Notes under the pieces: generated by a model | What the model saw: the letters and a program-made list of their open reading frames with translations, nothing else | Databases searched by the model: none | What the model was told of the DNA's origin: nothing | Program-made: the position numbers and the translations under genes | DNA from: an uncultured Lachnospiraceae bacterium | Lineage (GTDB): Bacteria > Bacillota > Clostridia > Lachnospirales > Lachnospiraceae | Length of the DNA stretch: 8,799 bases | Reading direction: 5' to 3' | Assembly (NCBI GenBank): GCA_947651335.1 | Contig: CANSYV010000044.1 | Location: 1 to 8,799, forward strand | Shown here: positions 6,363-8,799 of the stretch, one piece after another | How the letters are laid out: each line of letters begins with the position of its first letter | Position numbering within the stretch: position 1 is the first letter of the stretch

Positions 6363-6447
6363 AATATAAGAAAGAAAAATATAGAATTATGCGCTTATAG
6401 AGTGAATTTGTCGAACGATTTTTATTTCAAAATGTACAAGCCTGCTA

Positions 6448-6453
6448 TATAAT
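6448..6453 (+). promoter_or_regulatory. Possible -10 box upstream of the three-helix membrane protein
   Basis: TATAAT lies 34 bases before ATG 6488; a TGC three bases further upstream could serve an overlapping extended -10 (TATATA at 6446). The -35 region (TTTCAA at 6425-6430, 17 bases away) is poor. The 6363-6487 stretch is otherwise AT-rich with no hairpin and no other gene that I can see. Confidence 0.4.
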
Positions 6454-6475
6454 GTTCATTAATAAGTTTGTTCTG

Positions 6476-6483
6476 AAGGAGGG
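6476..6483 (+). promoter_or_regulatory. Shine-Dalgarno site AAGGAGGG deciding the start at 6488
   Basis: AAGGAGGG is 4 bases before ATG 6488. An in-frame ATG at 6452 lies inside the likely -10 box and has no such site, so the shorter protein is the true one. Confidence 0.8.
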
Positions 6484-6487
6484 TTAT

Positions 6488-7081
6488 ATGTTACACAGAA
6501 TTATGGATATGCATATCTTGCTGTATGCAATGGCAGGCATGGGAGTGCTGGGGATATTAGGAATGGCTGCCGTGTGTTTGATTTACAAAAGAAGAATGCG
6601 TAAAGACAGTTGTCTGTCCGATTTGAAAGAAAAGTGGATAAAACTTTGGGAAAATCGGGATGAGCTCACACAAAAGATGAACCGCTGGGTATGGGTGCCT
6701 TCTTTCGTGAGTACTTTCCTGCTGTGCCTGGCCATAGTGCTTTCAGAAAAGGTTCTGGGGACAGGTATGGTTTCTTCTGAATATCTGCAGGCAGGGGCTG
6801 CTGTTCCCATTGTATTGCTGGTGGTACGGCAGGCACTGGATTTTACCTGGAAACAGGAGCGGATGCTGTCTTCTATGATAGATTATCTGGAGGCACAGGG
6901 AAATAAAATTGCGCAAATCCAGGCAGCAGCGGCTGTGAGCAGAGAGCGTGAAGATGCTATGGTGGATTATGTGGCTGGCGGGATCAAAGAAAGTGATGGC
7001 GGAAAAGGACGGTTTGGTGAACTATTATCCCCTGAGGAAGAAGAAATTATGCGGGAAGTCATCCGGGAATTCATGGGGTAA
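6488..7081 (+). CDS. Membrane protein of unknown function with three predicted helices (197 aa)
   Basis: I do not recognise the family. Three hydrophobic segments are visible: about 9-33 (HILLYAMAGMGVLGILGMAA onward), 67-86 (VWVPSFVSTFLLCLAIVLS) and 97-117 (GAAVPIVLLVVRQAL). Basic residues after the first (YKRRMRK) place that side in the cytosol. A charged amphipathic stretch (41-66) separates helices 1 and 2. The C-terminal third (about 118-197) is soluble, helical and strongly charged: an alanine-rich segment (IAQIQAAAAVSRERED), then an acidic end, LSPEEEEIMREVIREFMG. The lack of a signal peptide and the layout suggest an inner-membrane protein with a cytosolic helical tail. It lies 93 bases upstream of pgi on the same strand, but a possible pgi promoter in the gap leaves co-transcription open. 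Confidence 0.8.
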   Translation: MLHRIMDMHILLYAMAGMGVLGILGMAAVCLIYKRRMRKDSCLSDLKEKWIKLWENRDELTQKMNRWVWVPSFVSTFLLCLAIVLSEKVLGTGMVSSEYLQAGAAVPIVLLVVRQALDFTWKQERMLSSMIDYLEAQGNKIAQIQAAAAVSREREDAMVDYVAGGIKESDGGKGRFGELLSPEEEEIMREVIREFMG

Positions 7082-7093
7082 CAGGAAAATATC

Positions 7094-7122
7094 TTGCACA
7101 ATACGGGTTTATTTGCTAAACT
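7094..7122 (+). promoter_or_regulatory. Possible promoter for pgi
   Basis: TTGCAC (7094-7099), 17 bases, TAAACT (7117-7122), with TGC directly before the -10 giving an extended -10 element. It lies in the 93-base gap before pgi, about 46 bases upstream of the ATG (predicted start near 7129). The hexamers are only fair matches. Confidence 0.4.
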
Positions 7123-7174
7123 GGAGTATGAAAAAACATTTACAATTTCAGAAAGATAAAAGGAGTGAGAATGC

Positions 7175-8524
7175 ATGAGTGATAAAGTGACATTTGATTA
7201 TGAGAAAGCCGTTCCGTTCCTGGGCACCAATGAGATACCGGCCATGAAAGAACTGGTGTCAGTGGCAAAAGAAAAACTGGCCTCTGGCAGCGGGCTGGGC
7301 AATGACTTCCTGGGCTGGGTTGACCTTCCGGTAAATTATGATAAAGAAGAATTTGAACGGATTAAAAAGGCGGCCAAAAAGATTCAGGAAGATTCTCAGG
7401 TACTATTGGTAATTGGAATCGGCGGCTCCTATCTGGGAGCAAGGGCAGCCATCGAGTTTCTGCGGCATGGCTTTTATAATCAAATCAGCAGCGATATGCG
7501 GAAAACGCCGGAAATCTATTATGTAGGAAATAGTATCAGCAGTTCTTATATTCAGGGACTGATTGATGTGCTGGGAGACAGGGACTTTTCCATCAATATG
7601 ATTTCCAAATCCGGCACCACAACGGAGCCTGCCATTGCTTTCCGGGTATTCAAAGGGATTCTTGAGAAAAAATATGGCAAGGAAGAAGCAGCGAAAAGGA
7701 TTTACGCTACTACAGACAAGGCGAGAGGCGCTTTGAAAAATCTGGCCACGGAGGAAGGATACGAGACCTTTGTGGTTCCGGATGATGTAGGCGGGCGTTT
7801 TTCAGTCCTGACGGCAGTGGGGCTGCTCCCCATCGCGGTAAGCGGTGCGGACATTGACCAGCTGATGGAAGGAGCCGCGGCAGGGCGTAAAGCCGCTTTG
7901 GAAAATGATTTCGAAGAAAACGATGCCCTGAAATACGCAGCGGTGAGGAATCTGTTCCACCGTAAGGGAAAAAGCGTGGAAATCCTGGCAAACTATGAAC
8001 CCAGCCTTCACTATATATCAGAGTGGTGGAAACAGCTGTATGGGGAAAGTGAGGGAAAGGATGGAAAGGGCATTTTCCCGGCTTCTGTGGACCTGACTAC
8101 AGATTTGCATTCCATGGGCCAGTTTATACAGGATGGCTCCAGGATTATGTTTGAAACGGTGCTGGATGTGGAGACCTCCAGGGACGAGATTATTCTGCAG
8201 GAAGAACCCGTTGACCTGGACGGACTGAACTATCTGGCTGGCAAAAATGTGGACTTTATTAATAAGAGTGCCATGAATGGAACGATTCTGGCGCATCAGG
8301 ACGGACAGGTACCCTGTATGCTGGTACACATTCCGGCCCAGACGGAATTTTACCTGGGACAGCTGTTCTATTTCTTTGAATTTGCATGCGGTGTCAGCGG
8401 ATATGTACTGGGAGTGAATCCCTTTGACCAGCCGGGTGTGGAGAGTTATAAGAAAAATATGTTTGCTCTGCTGGGCAAACCGGGATTTGAAAAAGAGCGT
8501 GAGATGCTGTTAAAGAGATTATAA
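7175..8524 (+). CDS. pgi: Glucose-6-phosphate isomerase
   Basis: 449 residues, the size of the short Bacillus-type enzyme. It interconverts glucose 6-phosphate and fructose 6-phosphate in glycolysis and gluconeogenesis, in the cytosol as a dimer. Family signatures in order: [14 protein letters not shown] (79-92), the phosphate-binding [10 protein letters not shown] (144-153), [19 protein letters not shown] (201-219), LYGESEGK (288-295) with catalytic Glu291, DLHSMGQ (310-316) with His312, and the PGI signature [12 protein letters not shown] (417-428) with Lys426. All three match the catalytic Glu, His and Lys of the Geobacillus enzyme with an offset of one. The start ATG 7175 has AAAGGAG 9 bases upstream; an ATG at 7171 is out of frame. 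The gene looks intact and full length and ends in TAA just before a hairpin terminator. Confidence 0.98.
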   Translation: MSDKVTFDYEKAVPFLGTNEIPAMKELVSVAKEKLASGSGLGNDFLGWVDLPVNYDKEEFERIKKAAKKIQEDSQVLLVIGIGGSYLGARAAIEFLRHGFYNQISSDMRKTPEIYYVGNSISSSYIQGLIDVLGDRDFSINMISKSGTTTEPAIAFRVFKGILEKKYGKEEAAKRIYATTDKARGALKNLATEEGYETFVVPDDVGGRFSVLTAVGLLPIAVSGADIDQLMEGAAAGRKAALENDFEENDALKYAAVRNLFHRKGKSVEILANYEPSLHYISEWWKQLYGESEGKDGKGIFPASVDLTTDLHSMGQFIQDGSRIMFETVLDVETSRDEIILQEEPVDLDGLNYLAGKNVDFINKSAMNGTILAHQDGQVPCMLVHIPAQTEFYLGQLFYFFEFACGVSGYVLGVNPFDQPGVESYKKNMFALLGKPGFEKEREMLLKRL

Positions 8525-8532
8525 GGAAAAAT

Positions 8533-8589
8533 AAAAGGCGGCATTCCTCTGCCTGATCATTTTCAGGCAGGGGAAAACACAGGCCTTTT
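8533..8589. terminator. Bidirectional hairpin terminator between pgi and the convergent gene
   Basis: An inner 11-bp stem pairs CCTCTGCCTGA (8546-8556) with TCAGGCAGGGG (8563-8573), one G-U pair, 6-base loop. An outer stem pairs AAAAGGC (8533-8539) with GCCTTTT (8583-8589). On the - strand it is followed by CCTTTTATTTTT, a good U-tract; on the + strand by GCCTTTTCATCTTATT. It begins 8 bases after the pgi stop and lies 29 bases beyond the stop of the opposite gene. Confidence 0.8.
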
Positions 8590-8617
8590 CATCTTATTGG
8601 GTCGTGTATCAGTTATT

Positions 8618-8799
8618 TTATTCTTCAATGAGCTGGATTTCCAGATATTCAAAATCAATATTCTCAATGAAATTGTCTTGATAAAACCGGGTCTTGGAGA
8701 TCCGCTGGAATTCTTCGATGTTAGCGTTGAGCCATATGGGTGTCTGCAGGTCAAATTCATAGCAGATATCTTCCAGGGTCTGAAATACTTTCTGTGTCC
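8618..8799 (-). CDS. Conserved small hypothetical protein, C-terminal part (5' truncated by window)
   Basis: The - strand is open from the right edge to TAA at 8618-8620, giving 59 residues with no start in the window. The end reads like a conserved clostridial protein: LEDICYEFDLQTPIWLNANI, then EEFQRISKTRF, then DNFIENIDFEYLEIQLIEE. The combination of TPIW, SKTRF, DNFIE and IDF(D/E)YLEI is one I recall from short (about 100 aa) uncharacterised Lachnospiraceae proteins. It is acidic, with no membrane segment in the visible part, and its function is unknown. An overlapping frame on the same strand with an ATG at 8760 is a shadow of this one. Confidence 0.75.
   Translation of the reverse strand, partial: TQKVFQTLEDICYEFDLQTPIWLNANIEEFQRISKTRFYQDNFIENIDFEYLEIQLIEE

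Noticed and set aside
8563..8760. 65-codon - strand frame near the right edge
   Set aside because: Out of frame with the conserved-looking truncated gene on the same strand, runs into the terminator hairpin, and has a basic, low-information product.

Overview
The window looks like chromosomal DNA from a Gram-positive, low-to-mid GC Clostridia species, most likely a gut Lachnospiraceae. The evidence is strong AGGAGG-type ribosome binding sites, short intergenic gaps with intrinsic terminators, a Bacillus-type glucose-6-phosphate isomerase, a zinc-ribbon Ser/Thr kinase typical of Clostridia, and a short-chain dehydrogenase very like clostridial 12-hydroxysteroid dehydrogenases. No tRNA, rRNA, CRISPR array, insertion sequence or phage gene was seen. 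The longest gap between called genes is about 210 bases.

Left part (1-3413), + strand: the 3' end of an ABC-2 type permease, then a membrane-anchored Ser/Thr protein kinase (zinc ribbon, kinase domain, one membrane helix, extracellular NADase-type glycan-binding domain), then a membrane-anchored M15-family (VanY/CwlK-like) metallopeptidase whose start overlaps the kinase stop. This looks like one operon joining export, phosphorylation signalling with an outward-facing sensor, and peptidoglycan trimming. It ends at a strong hairpin that also serves the convergent unit.

Middle (3425-5064), - strand: a GH3 beta-N-acetylglucosaminidase lipoprotein (NagZ-like) followed 11 bases later by a 66-codon cysteine-rich small gene with a perfect Shine-Dalgarno site. 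The unit is driven by a near-consensus promoter (TTGTCA, 17 bases, TATAAT). Divergent from it, on the + strand, is a single-gene unit for a 12-hydroxysteroid dehydrogenase-like SDR with its own promoter and a 19-bp perfect terminator stem, suggesting NADP-linked bile acid oxidation/reduction.

Right part (6014-8799): a 65-codon hypothetical gene and a three-helix membrane protein of unknown function, then pgi (glycolysis). After a bidirectional terminator comes the C-terminal part of a conserved small protein on the - strand, cut by the window edge.

The most interesting items are the kinase with its extracellular glycan-binding-type domain coupled to a peptidoglycan peptidase, the likely bile-acid-active SDR, and the unannotated-looking cysteine-rich small protein downstream of the NagZ-like gene.
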